Below are positions 44,857 through 52,325 of a DNA stretch of 64,000 nucleotides, piece by piece. How positions within the stretch are numbered: the stretch's first letter is position 1; each line of letters opens with the position of its first letter. The stretch comes from an uncultured Alphaproteobacteria bacterium. Lineage in GTDB: Bacteria > Pseudomonadota > Alphaproteobacteria > RF32 > CAG-239. The DNA lies in NCBI GenBank assembly GCA_944391485.1, contig CALXTQ010000006.1, positions 1-64,000 on the forward strand, given 5' to 3'. Position numbers and translations under genes: made by a program. Under the pieces are notes generated by a model. It searched no databases. It was not told the DNA's origin and worked only from the letters and a program-made list of their open reading frames with translations.

Positions 44857-46086
44857 TTACGAAATGCTACGAATAAGTTTTTTAACCTTGTCGAATTTGT
44901 CTTTGTCAATATGTCCCGAGGCTTCTTCAAGCGTTTTGGAAAAGAGTTTCAGTTCTTTCGGAGTTCCTCTGTCAATGCGGGTTACGGATATATTCATCTC
45001 GTCCCAGATTTCAAACATATCCTCGGCGTTGATGATGTTGCCAATTTGTACGACGACAAAGGCTTTTATGTCATAGGACATATCCGCTTCGGCAAGCTTT
45101 TCTTCCAGAATTTTGCGAGCTATGTCGACTTTGCGGACCGGGGAAATCCGGTGGCTGCTTTCCGAAAACCATAAAGGCTCTTCGTCGTTGAAGCGTTCCT
45201 CATCAGCCAGCCAGTCTCCCGGTTCTTTGTCAAGCAGGCAGAGGCAGATCTGTTTTTCGGATACGCCGATAAAATCAATAATGGTGTTTTTGATAGTTGC
45301 GCCGGTGATGACTTCGTATCCTTTTTGCTTTATGACGTCAAGGCTGGAGTTTCCGGCGGTTCTCGGAGCCGAAGAGTCATTACGGGGCGCGTTAGCTTTT
45401 TTATCGCGGCCGCCGTTGTTCTGGCGGTTTTTATTTTTGTCGTCCGTCTGCCGCTGCGGGGTGGGTTTGTTTTCCGGTTCGTTTTTTTCTTCGGGTTGGT
45501 CGAAAGCATCAAAATTGAAGTCAAAATCGTCTTCCCCTTCGTCAAATTTGAAAAGGGAGTGGTCAAAAACCGCAGGAGTTTCTTCTTTTTTGGGAAGAGA
45601 CGGCGTTTTCATTTTGGGAACCTGATTGCTCAATATCGGCTGGCGTACTGGTTCATTATAGTCGGTAATCGGCGCCCTGGTTCCGCGCGGGCGGATTTCC
45701 TTGTAGGATTTCTTTTTCTTGACGACGGGAACGCCGGCGCTCTTGGCGATGATTTTTACGGGTTTGTAGAACAGATCCTTGAATATTTTTACCGGAAACA
45801 GCGCAATGTTCAGAAACAAACGGCCCCAGGCGACAAGGCTCAATGCCGCCCAGCCGGTCAGCCACAGGGGAATAAAGGTCAGGATAATCAGGACAAAGGC
45901 CCATTCTTTCGGATCATCAATAACCCAGCCGGACATCCATAAATCCCAGGCGTGCTGCCAGTGGCGCGACGAAAAAATATCAAACCGCCAGTTGCGGAGC
46001 ATAATAACCCTTATGCCTTCCAGAAAAAATATGCTCCAGAAACAGCCTACGAATATAATTCTTATCAGTATCAGTAAGGGTTTCAA
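44857..46086 (-). CDS. Membrane protein of the T4CP cluster, larger paralogue
   Basis: A 409-residue protein. The N-terminus has two or three transmembrane helices with NWRFDIF, then SSRHWQHAWDLW, EWAFVLIIL and IPLWLTGW. A long disordered acidic/Asn-rich linker follows (about 140-265). The C-terminal 150 residues form an alpha/beta domain (VIKQKGYEVITGATIKNTII, DFIGV, ICLCLLD) that resembles the restriction-endonuclease-like fold in outline; the catalytic D-ExK set is not clear. Its membrane part is paralogous to the protein at 46194-46691. Encoded 15 bases upstream of virD4, it may be a membrane partner or adaptor. Confidence 0.55.
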   Translation of the reverse strand: MKPLLILIRIIFVGCFWSIFFLEGIRVIMLRNWRFDIFSSRHWQHAWDLWMSGWVIDDPKEWAFVLIILTFIPLWLTGWAALSLVAWGRLFLNIALFPVKIFKDLFYKPVKIIAKSAGVPVVKKKKSYKEIRPRGTRAPITDYNEPVRQPILSNQVPKMKTPSLPKKEETPAVFDHSLFKFDEGEDDFDFNFDAFDQPEEKNEPENKPTPQRQTDDKNKNRQNNGGRDKKANAPRNDSSAPRTAGNSSLDVIKQKGYEVITGATIKNTIIDFIGVSEKQICLCLLDKEPGDWLADEERFNDEEPLWFSESSHRISPVRKVDIARKILEEKLAEADMSYDIKAFVVVQIGNIINAEDMFEIWDEMNISVTRIDRGTPKELKLFSKTLEEASGHIDKDKFDKVKKLIRSIS

Positions 46087-46193
46087 AAAGTTCTCCGTTT
46101 ATTTCCGGCCGAAGGCCGATTTTCCTATAATTAACCAATTTAGCATAAAATTGGTTAATAAGTGTTTATTATTTTTTATCCGCGGCGGATCCG

Positions 46194-46691
46194 TTATTTT
46201 TTGCCTGCGGAACTTAGTTTTTCCTGTATGTTCTGGCGGATTATGACCGCTTCTTTTTCAACCGGTTTTCTGGATGACTTCTGCATCCGGCTTTCGATGA
46301 TTTCTTCAAGATTGGGTTTCTTTTGGGTGGCGCCCATATTTTTTAGGACAATGCGCGAAGAATTTTCTCCGTATTTGCGAATCATTCTGTTATTGTACCA
46401 GGTAAAGGGAAGCAGCAGGAGCGCCATAAAATTGACACGGTAAAAATAGCGCCAGCCGGCAAGCCAGAGAGGAATAACGGCGGCCAGCATGGCGACAAAG
46501 GCATAATCGCGGCCGGTTTTTATTTTGCCGCCATTTTCCCAGAAAGTGTCGATAACCTGCCAGTGGCTGATGTTGAGAAAATCAAAGTTCCACAGGGAAA
46601 TCATCAGCAGATCGGCGCCATAGATGTAAATAACTGTCCAGACAACGCCGACTGTCAATGCTTTGATGAGTTTTAAAAATCCTTTCAACAT
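46194..46691 (-). CDS. Membrane protein of the T4CP cluster, smaller paralogue
   Basis: A 165-residue protein with two or three transmembrane helices and a basic cytoplasmic tail. The motif series LWNFDFLNISHW, then DYAFVAMLAAVIPLWLAGW, corresponds position by position to the N-terminus of the 409-residue protein downstream, so the two are paralogues that differ in their C-terminal parts. The tail is Lys/Arg rich (SRMQKSSRKPVEKEA). No known family recognised. It lies six bases after the 490-residue gene. Confidence 0.55.
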   Translation of the reverse strand: MLKGFLKLIKALTVGVVWTVIYIYGADLLMISLWNFDFLNISHWQVIDTFWENGGKIKTGRDYAFVAMLAAVIPLWLAGWRYFYRVNFMALLLLPFTWYNNRMIRKYGENSSRIVLKNMGATQKKPNLEEIIESRMQKSSRKPVEKEAVIIRQNIQEKLSSAGKK

Positions 46692-46696
46692 GCGAC

Positions 46697-48169
46697 TTAC
46701 CTGTCCAATCCTCCGAGTGTTTCTGCCATGCGGTGCGTCAGATCTCTTTTGTTAAGGGTGGAAACGGTTTCCCGCGCAGAGTTGTCTAAAGTTTCTTCTT
46801 TTTCCGGAGTGATGCCCAATTTTCTTTTTAAGTTGTTTAAATTGTTCCGGCGATCCTCGTTTTTCTCTTTTCTGCCCATAAGAGTCAGATATGCCGCGGC
46901 GCTGTCGTTCATATTTTCATTGACCAGTTGATCGAAGCTCTGATTGTGAACGGCGCTTTCCCTCAGGTCCATTTCCTTGTGCTGATCGCGAAGGACTCGT
47001 TCAAACAGACTCATATCCTGAGCGGCTTCCCGGGTGTTGTATTTCTGGAGGTCGGAAACCATTTCATTATATTTTTTCAGGGATTTTGAACTTGGCTCCT
47101 GCTGATTTTCGGCAAATTTCAGGTCAAAAATATTATCATCGGCCAATTTGGCAATTTCGTTCGACTGATCAATCAGCTTACTGATGACTTTTTGCGGGTT
47201 TTTGCCCTCTTTTTCGGCCTGATGGACTGCCCGGGCAAACAGGAGCACGAGTTTTCTTTTTCGCTGCTCATATTCCTGTTTTCTCTGCGCATCGCTTTTG
47301 CTCTGCCCGCCTTTGGGATCTTTGACCATGTCCAGAACCATGCCGGCTTTGGCTATGTTTCCGGCAAAAATTTCGGCATTCTCCAGATTTGTGTAGAGGT
47401 TGCGCAGCCGTTCTTTGGCAAATTCGGCAAAGGCTTTCCGCTCTTTCTCATCCATAACGCCCAACAGAAGTTTTGTTGCCGGAGACGTCTTTACCTGATC
47501 CATCTTTCCTTCGGCGATCAGATCCAGATCTTTTGCCGTACGCTCCTGATTTCTGGCATTTTTTTGCAAAAAGGCATCATTGGAGTTTTTGACACTTTCG
47601 TCGAATTTTTTGTGCGTTTCAACGGTATCGTATTTTTTGTTCTTTTTTTCCAGTTTTTCCTGGAGTTTTTTTGCACGGGCTTTGTTGATTTCATTCTGAG
47701 CCCAGTAATATGAACTTTTGAGTTTGCTTTCCGTTTTTGCCCACAGCCAGTTGGCGCCGCCGATGAGCCAGTCATTGTACATGTAGCTGATGACGTCTTC
47801 TTCCTTGAATGGACCTTTGCCATCGGAATCCATTTTGTTAGGCTCGTCGCCGTCCGTGTTGTTGACGCTGACGTCTTTTTCGTTTCTTGTCGGAGTTGTT
47901 GTTTGGGCTCTTTGTTCCTGCGCGGCTTTTAGAAGCTCCTGCTGGCGGACGTTTAATTTGCCCTGCTTGTTGATTCCCTCAAGGACAGTAATGATCTTGT
48001 CCAGCTCACTGACTTTCAATCCGGCAACATCTTCTCTGAAAGAGGCCGTAGGGCTCTTCTCTTCAAAAGAAGCTGTCGTTCCTTTATTGACAGGAGGCGG
48101 TGTCTCTCCTTTGTCGACGGAGGGAGGCGTCATCCCCTGAGTTGGTTTGTTTTCCTGAATGTCAGCCAT
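46697..48169 (-). CDS. Large helical soluble protein of the T4CP cluster, unknown
   Basis: A 490-residue charged, mostly helical protein without signal peptide or membrane segments. The first 45 residues are Pro/Thr rich with two PP(P/S)V(D/N)KG repeats. Long coiled-coil-prone stretches follow, such as KARAKKLQEKLEKKNKK and KQEYEQRKRKL. No motif points to an enzyme. Its place in the T4CP run, just before the small membrane protein, suggests a cytoplasmic adaptor, chaperone or secreted substrate. I do not recognise a family. Confidence 0.55.
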   Translation of the reverse strand: MADIQENKPTQGMTPPSVDKGETPPPVNKGTTASFEEKSPTASFREDVAGLKVSELDKIITVLEGINKQGKLNVRQQELLKAAQEQRAQTTTPTRNEKDVSVNNTDGDEPNKMDSDGKGPFKEEDVISYMYNDWLIGGANWLWAKTESKLKSSYYWAQNEINKARAKKLQEKLEKKNKKYDTVETHKKFDESVKNSNDAFLQKNARNQERTAKDLDLIAEGKMDQVKTSPATKLLLGVMDEKERKAFAEFAKERLRNLYTNLENAEIFAGNIAKAGMVLDMVKDPKGGQSKSDAQRKQEYEQRKRKLVLLFARAVHQAEKEGKNPQKVISKLIDQSNEIAKLADDNIFDLKFAENQQEPSSKSLKKYNEMVSDLQKYNTREAAQDMSLFERVLRDQHKEMDLRESAVHNQSFDQLVNENMNDSAAAYLTLMGRKEKNEDRRNNLNNLKRKLGITPEKEETLDNSARETVSTLNKRDLTHRMAETLGGLDR

Positions 48170-48254
48170 TGCATTTGTCCTGTATCGGTTGTATTGTCTT
48201 TAATTTTATCATTGTTTTTTGTTTTTGTCTATATTTTTTATATTTTCTCTAAAT

Positions 48255-49334
48255 TTAAGCTTTTACTTTTTTCAAAAAGTCGCCGATTTCGCGATTGACT
48301 CTGATGCCATCCTGCGGCGTTACCTTGATGAGGCCGAACAAGCGCGGTTTGATTTTGGAAATGTCAATCGGGGCGTAGACTGCCGGATTGTTGATCAGAA
48401 CTTCGTAGGCGCCTTCCGGGTCTTTTTGGGCGGTTTTGAAATAATTGCTAATCAGGCGGTCGGCGTCAATCGGAAATTTCTTTTTATTGATGAGCTCAAT
48501 ATAGCGCTTTTTGCGTTCCAGCCGTCGTTCGTGCTCTTCGTATATTTCTCTTTCGATTTTCCGTCTTTGGGCTTTTAACTTTCTTTCTTCATAAGAAATG
48601 TCGCATCCTTCGATCTCAATCAGGATTTCGACATAAGAAATGACGGCAAGCTGCAGAATGTCATCAGTGGTTTTTTCCGCAAAGTTCAGCAGCTCTTCGT
48701 CGCTGGCGTTGGGATCAATACTTGAAATACGCGTGGCGTGCGCCGCAAGCATGATGTCCCAGCCTTTTAAGGTGTCTCTGGCAATTCTTTTCCCGATTTT
48801 GGGTTTGTAATGGGGAAAAAGATCCTGCGGTTCCAGATTAAAAACCGGCGCGTCGAGACCGGCGCCGGCCGCCATCAGGGATATGGCGCCGACAAAATTC
48901 TGGTAAGCCTCAAACAGGGCTTTTTCTCCACTGTCAAGAGACGCGGCGTCCCCGGAAGCCGCCAAAGCGGCTTTTTCCGCGGCGGCAGGAGTTTCCTCAG
49001 CCGGTTCATCAGTCAGGCTGAGGTCTTCGTTAATTGTTTCGGAATTAATAAACTGGTTCAGCAGCTGTTCGAACTCATCGTCTTCCTCTTCGGCCTGCCG
49101 GCGCTTTTCGGAGGCATCTTCTTCGGCAGCGGCCGCGGATACCGGTGTCTTTTCTTCCGCGGCGGCAGGGGCCTTTTCGTCAAGACTGTTCAGGATGTCG
49201 TCAATATTTATGAGATCGTCGACATTCAGGTCGGAAGCAGCATTTTCCGGCGCTACGGAAACGGGGGCGGGAGCCGGTTTCTTTATTTTGATTTTTTTGA
49301 AAACCTTGGTCTTTTTCTTGTCATTCTCGCTCAT
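48255..49334 (-). CDS. Soluble protein of the T4CP cluster with Ala/Glu-rich N-terminus, unknown
   Basis: A 359-residue protein. Residues 1-130 are low complexity: a Lys-rich start (KKKTKVFKKIKIKKPAPAP) and Ala/Glu-rich linkers. Residues 130-359 are helical and more ordered (EAYQNFVGAISLMAAGAGLD, then VISYVEILIEIEG, a long basic helix, and a final GDFLKKVKA). No known domain is recognised. It is the first gene of the cluster that ends with virD4 and the HNH-like/SUKH-like pair; 85 bases separate it from the 490-residue gene. Confidence 0.55.
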   Translation of the reverse strand: MSENDKKKTKVFKKIKIKKPAPAPVSVAPENAASDLNVDDLINIDDILNSLDEKAPAAAEEKTPVSAAAAEEDASEKRRQAEEEDDEFEQLLNQFINSETINEDLSLTDEPAEETPAAAEKAALAASGDAASLDSGEKALFEAYQNFVGAISLMAAGAGLDAPVFNLEPQDLFPHYKPKIGKRIARDTLKGWDIMLAAHATRISSIDPNASDEELLNFAEKTTDDILQLAVISYVEILIEIEGCDISYEERKLKAQRRKIEREIYEEHERRLERKKRYIELINKKKFPIDADRLISNYFKTAQKDPEGAYEVLINNPAVYAPIDISKIKPRLFGLIKVTPQDGIRVNREIGDFLKKVKA

Positions 49335-49343
49335 CTTATGCCT

Positions 49344-49628
49344 CTAATTAACGCTGATTACAGATTTTTTTTGTCCGTTTGACAGATCAAAAATGATAAT
49401 CCGGTCGGATTTTCCGCCCTCGGAAACAGTAATGAACAGGTGATTTTCCGAAGGCGTAACGTCTTTGATGCTGCTGCCGGCGGGCTCGTTCAAAAACGTG
49501 TCCGGAAATGCGGGAGCATCGGCGCCGCGGCTTTTTTGGAACAAGGTTCCGAGCATGACCAGACTTCCGAAGACCAGCAGAAATGTCATCACAAAAACCA
49601 TTGCCTTAATTAATTTCAGCTTATCCAT
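49344..49628 (-). CDS. Small inner-membrane protein, DUF6476-like
   Basis: A 94-residue protein with one N-terminal transmembrane helix (IKAMVFVMTFLLVFGSLVML) and a small periplasmic beta domain (NHLFITVSEGG, IIIFDLSNGQ). Similar DUF6476 proteins sit next to rluD and rpoH in many alphaproteobacteria, as here. Function unknown. It is divergent from rluD and lies nine bases before the 359-residue gene, so it may share a transcript with the T4CP cluster. Confidence 0.65.
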   Translation of the reverse strand: MDKLKLIKAMVFVMTFLLVFGSLVMLGTLFQKSRGADAPAFPDTFLNEPAGSSIKDVTPSENHLFITVSEGGKSDRIIIFDLSNGQKKSVISVN

Positions 49629-49712
49629 ATCTAATCCTTGCCAAATTTGCCTATCATATGTATTTTAACCTTATATTGGTAACTATATAGTAAATTTTTT
49701 GATTTCGCAAAT

Positions 49713-50699
49713 ATGAATGATATTCAGAATGAGATATTTTTGAGTCCGGCCGTTGCTTCCGAACAAAAAGGAATGCGGCTTGACAAATTTTTATCTTCGG
49801 TTTTTCCAGAGCTTTCCCGGTCGCGTCTGCAGAAGCTGATCGAGACGGAAAACGTGAGCTGCGACGATGACATCATTGCCGATAATTCCTTTAAGGTGCG
49901 GCCGGACGATGTTTATCAGGTGATTGTTCCCGAAGCAGCGGACGCTGATCCGCTGCCGGAAAATATCGCTCTGGATATTGTTTATGAGGACGGAGATCTG
50001 CTGGTTGTCAACAAACCGGCCGGAATGACCGTGCATCCCGCGCCGGGAGCCTATTCGGGGACATTGGTCAACGCGCTTTTGTACCACTGCCGGGACAATT
50101 TGTCGGGAATCGGCGGAGTTAAACGGCCGGGAATTGTTCACAGAATCGACAAAGATACCAGCGGGCTTCTGGTGGTTGCCAAAAATGATCTGGCGCACCA
50201 TGGGCTGTCGGAACAGTTTTTTGAACATTCTATCGAACGGACGTATTTTGCCGTGGTTTACGGCCGGCCGAATCCGTCTTGCGGAACGATTGAAGGTAAT
50301 ATCGGACGCAGTCCGTATGACCGGAAGAAAATGGCGTTGGTTGAAAGAGGCGGGAAAAGAGCCGTTACCCATTACAAAACACTTAAAAGCTTCAGAGAGG
50401 CGGCTTCGCTGGTTCAGTGCAATCTTGAAACGGGGCGGACACACCAGATCCGCGTTCATATGGCGAGCATAGGCTGCAATCTGATCGGCGATCAGGTTTA
50501 TGTGAAAAGCAAAAAAACAACGCTTCGCGGTATCGAAGATAGCCTAAAGTTTTATATAAATAATTTTCCCCGGCAGGCGTTACATGCCGCCTCTTTGGGT
50601 TTTATACATCCGCGGAGCGGCAAAAAACTTGATTTTTTTGCAGATATGCCGTCCGATTTACAGGAACTAACGGCCCGGCTGCAACAGGAACAAAATTAA
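49713..50699 (+). CDS. rluD: RluD-type 23S rRNA pseudouridine synthase
   Basis: A 328-residue pseudouridine synthase. The N-terminal S4 RNA-binding domain has GMRLDKFLSSVFPELSRS, and the catalytic motif is VHRIDKDTSGLLVVAKND with the nucleophilic Asp. ETGRTHQIRVHMASIG is the conserved third motif. RluD modifies helix 69 of 23S rRNA. It precedes rpoH on the same strand, a conserved neighbour pair in alphaproteobacteria; 99 bases between them leave room for an rpoH promoter. Confidence 0.93.
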   Translation: MNDIQNEIFLSPAVASEQKGMRLDKFLSSVFPELSRSRLQKLIETENVSCDDDIIADNSFKVRPDDVYQVIVPEAADADPLPENIALDIVYEDGDLLVVNKPAGMTVHPAPGAYSGTLVNALLYHCRDNLSGIGGVKRPGIVHRIDKDTSGLLVVAKNDLAHHGLSEQFFEHSIERTYFAVVYGRPNPSCGTIEGNIGRSPYDRKKMALVERGGKRAVTHYKTLKSFREAASLVQCNLETGRTHQIRVHMASIGCNLIGDQVYVKSKKTTLRGIEDSLKFYINNFPRQALHAASLGFIHPRSGKKLDFFADMPSDLQELTARLQQEQN

Positions 50700-50798
50700 A
50701 ACTATTTTCCATGTGGATAACTACAACTAATAGCTAGGTTGCTATTTATATGTGTTTTCTCTAATTTTATGAAGTCATCATAAAAGAGGAGAATACTC

Positions 50799-51674
50799 AT
50801 GGACAGTTCTTTTACTCTTAATGGACTTGACTTTTCGCCGGAAGTAAATCTGGCCCGGTATTTGCAGAGTATCCGCAGATTTCCCATTCTGGGCCAGGAA
50901 GAAGAGTTTAAACTCGCAACGGCGTATAAAGAAACAAAAGATTCCAAAATTGCCTACAAACTTGTAACCTCCCATCTGCGTCTGGTGGTTAAGGTTGTTT
51001 CAAAATACAAAGGTTACGGACTGCCGGTCAGCGAGATGATTTCAGAGGGAAACATCGGACTGCTTTACGCGGTGGACAAATTTGAGCCGTCCAAGGGATT
51101 TAGGTTTTCGACCTATGCTTTATGGTGGATTAAGGCATCGGTGCAAAAATATATCCTGAATTCCTGGTCTTTGGTGAAAATAGGAACGACTGCCGCTCAG
51201 AAAAAACTGTTTTTTAATCTGCGCAAAATTAAAAACAAGCTGAATTTGATGGATGACAGGGAACTGTCGCAGGAGATTCTCGGAAATATCGCCACGTCGC
51301 TGGATGTTTCCGTTCAGGACGTAACGGATATGAATATGAGGCTGAAGTCTCATGACGGGTCGCTGAATGCCGTTTTGGACACCTCGTCGGACAACGGTAC
51401 GGAATGGATAGATTTTATTTCGGACAGCAAACCCAATCAGGAAGAGGTTTTGGCTTACAGCGAAACCATGCAGTACCGCAAAAGACTGTTTAATCAGGCA
51501 CTTGGCTGTCTGAACAAACGGGAAAAGGATATTTTATTTAAACGCCGTCTGGCAGAGAAATCGGTTACGCTTGACGATCTGAGCAAGCTGTACTGCATCT
51601 CCAAGGAACGCGTCCGGCAGATTGAGCTCAATTCAATCAAGAAAATCAGGAAAGCCGTCGGGACGCTTCAGTAG
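50799..51674 (+). CDS. rpoH: RpoH, heat-shock sigma factor (sigma32)
   Basis: A 291-residue sigma70-family protein. Region 2 reads VTSHLRLVVKVVSKYKGYGL, SEGNIGLLYAVDKFEPSKGF, RFSTYALWWIKASVQKYIL; region 4 has LSKLYCISKERVRQIELNSI. The segment TTAAQKKLFFNLRK is the RpoH box, which separates sigma32 from RpoD. It directs heat-shock transcription. A good ribosome site (GAGGAG, 50786-50791) precedes the ATG. A leader of about 100 bases might carry thermosensitive structure; I did not find a clear one. Confidence 0.94.
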   Translation: MDSSFTLNGLDFSPEVNLARYLQSIRRFPILGQEEEFKLATAYKETKDSKIAYKLVTSHLRLVVKVVSKYKGYGLPVSEMISEGNIGLLYAVDKFEPSKGFRFSTYALWWIKASVQKYILNSWSLVKIGTTAAQKKLFFNLRKIKNKLNLMDDRELSQEILGNIATSLDVSVQDVTDMNMRLKSHDGSLNAVLDTSSDNGTEWIDFISDSKPNQEEVLAYSETMQYRKRLFNQALGCLNKREKDILFKRRLAEKSVTLDDLSKLYCISKERVRQIELNSIKKIRKAVGTLQ

Positions 51675-51682
51675 CAAAAAAC

Positions 51683-51713
51683 TCGGAAAAAACACCCTTT
51701 GGGGTGCTTTTTC
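51683..51713 (+). terminator. Rho-independent terminator of rpoH
   Basis: CACCC-TTTG-GGGTG core extended by an upstream A run pairing with the T run, nine bases after the rpoH stop. Confidence 0.85.
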
Positions 51714-51812
51714 CGGTCTGAAGCATCTGATCGGCCTGCATCGGCGGAACGGCTTAATTTTGCCGGAGAACGCAGGTGTGTTTTTCTGCTTGACCGGTAT
51801 CAGGCAGGGCGC

Positions 51813-52325
51813 CTAATTTTGTTTGGGAACCTCCGGGGTCTCTTCTTTCTGCCGGTCGATCAGGTCGCGTCCCCATTCTTCCGCAAGTTTTTCCAGCTTG
51901 GCATCAATCTTTTTCAGTCTTTTTTTCGAAGAGAGTCTGGAAATGAAAATGAAAAGGTTGGGAACTTCGTAGTAGATGATCAGGCCAAGAGCCGCTGTTC
52001 CCAGCATGATTATAAGGTTGAAAATATCACCGACAACGGAAAAGGCTTGGTGCAGCGTGAAATTGTTGACCACATGCAGCAGGTAAACAAAAACGCCGGC
52101 AAGATTGAAGCTTCCGACAATCACGAGTTTGTTTGAGTTTTTTGGATCGGTTATCAGGACGGTAAAAGTGGGCAGAAGGCCTATAAACAGCACCAAAACC
52201 GCAGGCAGCGTTGTTACGATAAGGATAAACAGCCCGAAAAAAAGCAGGGTTTTCTGCATGACCGAGAGGTTTCTGAAAGAGAGAAGCAGCCGGGACTGCT
52301 GTTTTTTGTTTGTGTTTCGTTTCAT
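51813..52325 (-). CDS. Conserved membrane protein paired with pseudokinase
   Basis: A 170-residue protein with four predicted transmembrane helices and a cytoplasmic, charged C-terminus (SRLSSKKRLKKIDAKLEKLA). The first 20 residues are basic. It overlaps the 3' end of the kinase-like gene upstream by four bases (ATGA junction), indicating coupling. I do not recognise a named family; the pair probably forms a membrane complex since the kinase-like protein is tail-anchored. Confidence 0.65.
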   Translation of the reverse strand: MKRNTNKKQQSRLLLSFRNLSVMQKTLLFFGLFILIVTTLPAVLVLFIGLLPTFTVLITDPKNSNKLVIVGSFNLAGVFVYLLHVVNNFTLHQAFSVVGDIFNLIIMLGTAALGLIIYYEVPNLFIFISRLSSKKRLKKIDAKLEKLAEEWGRDLIDRQKEETPEVPKQN

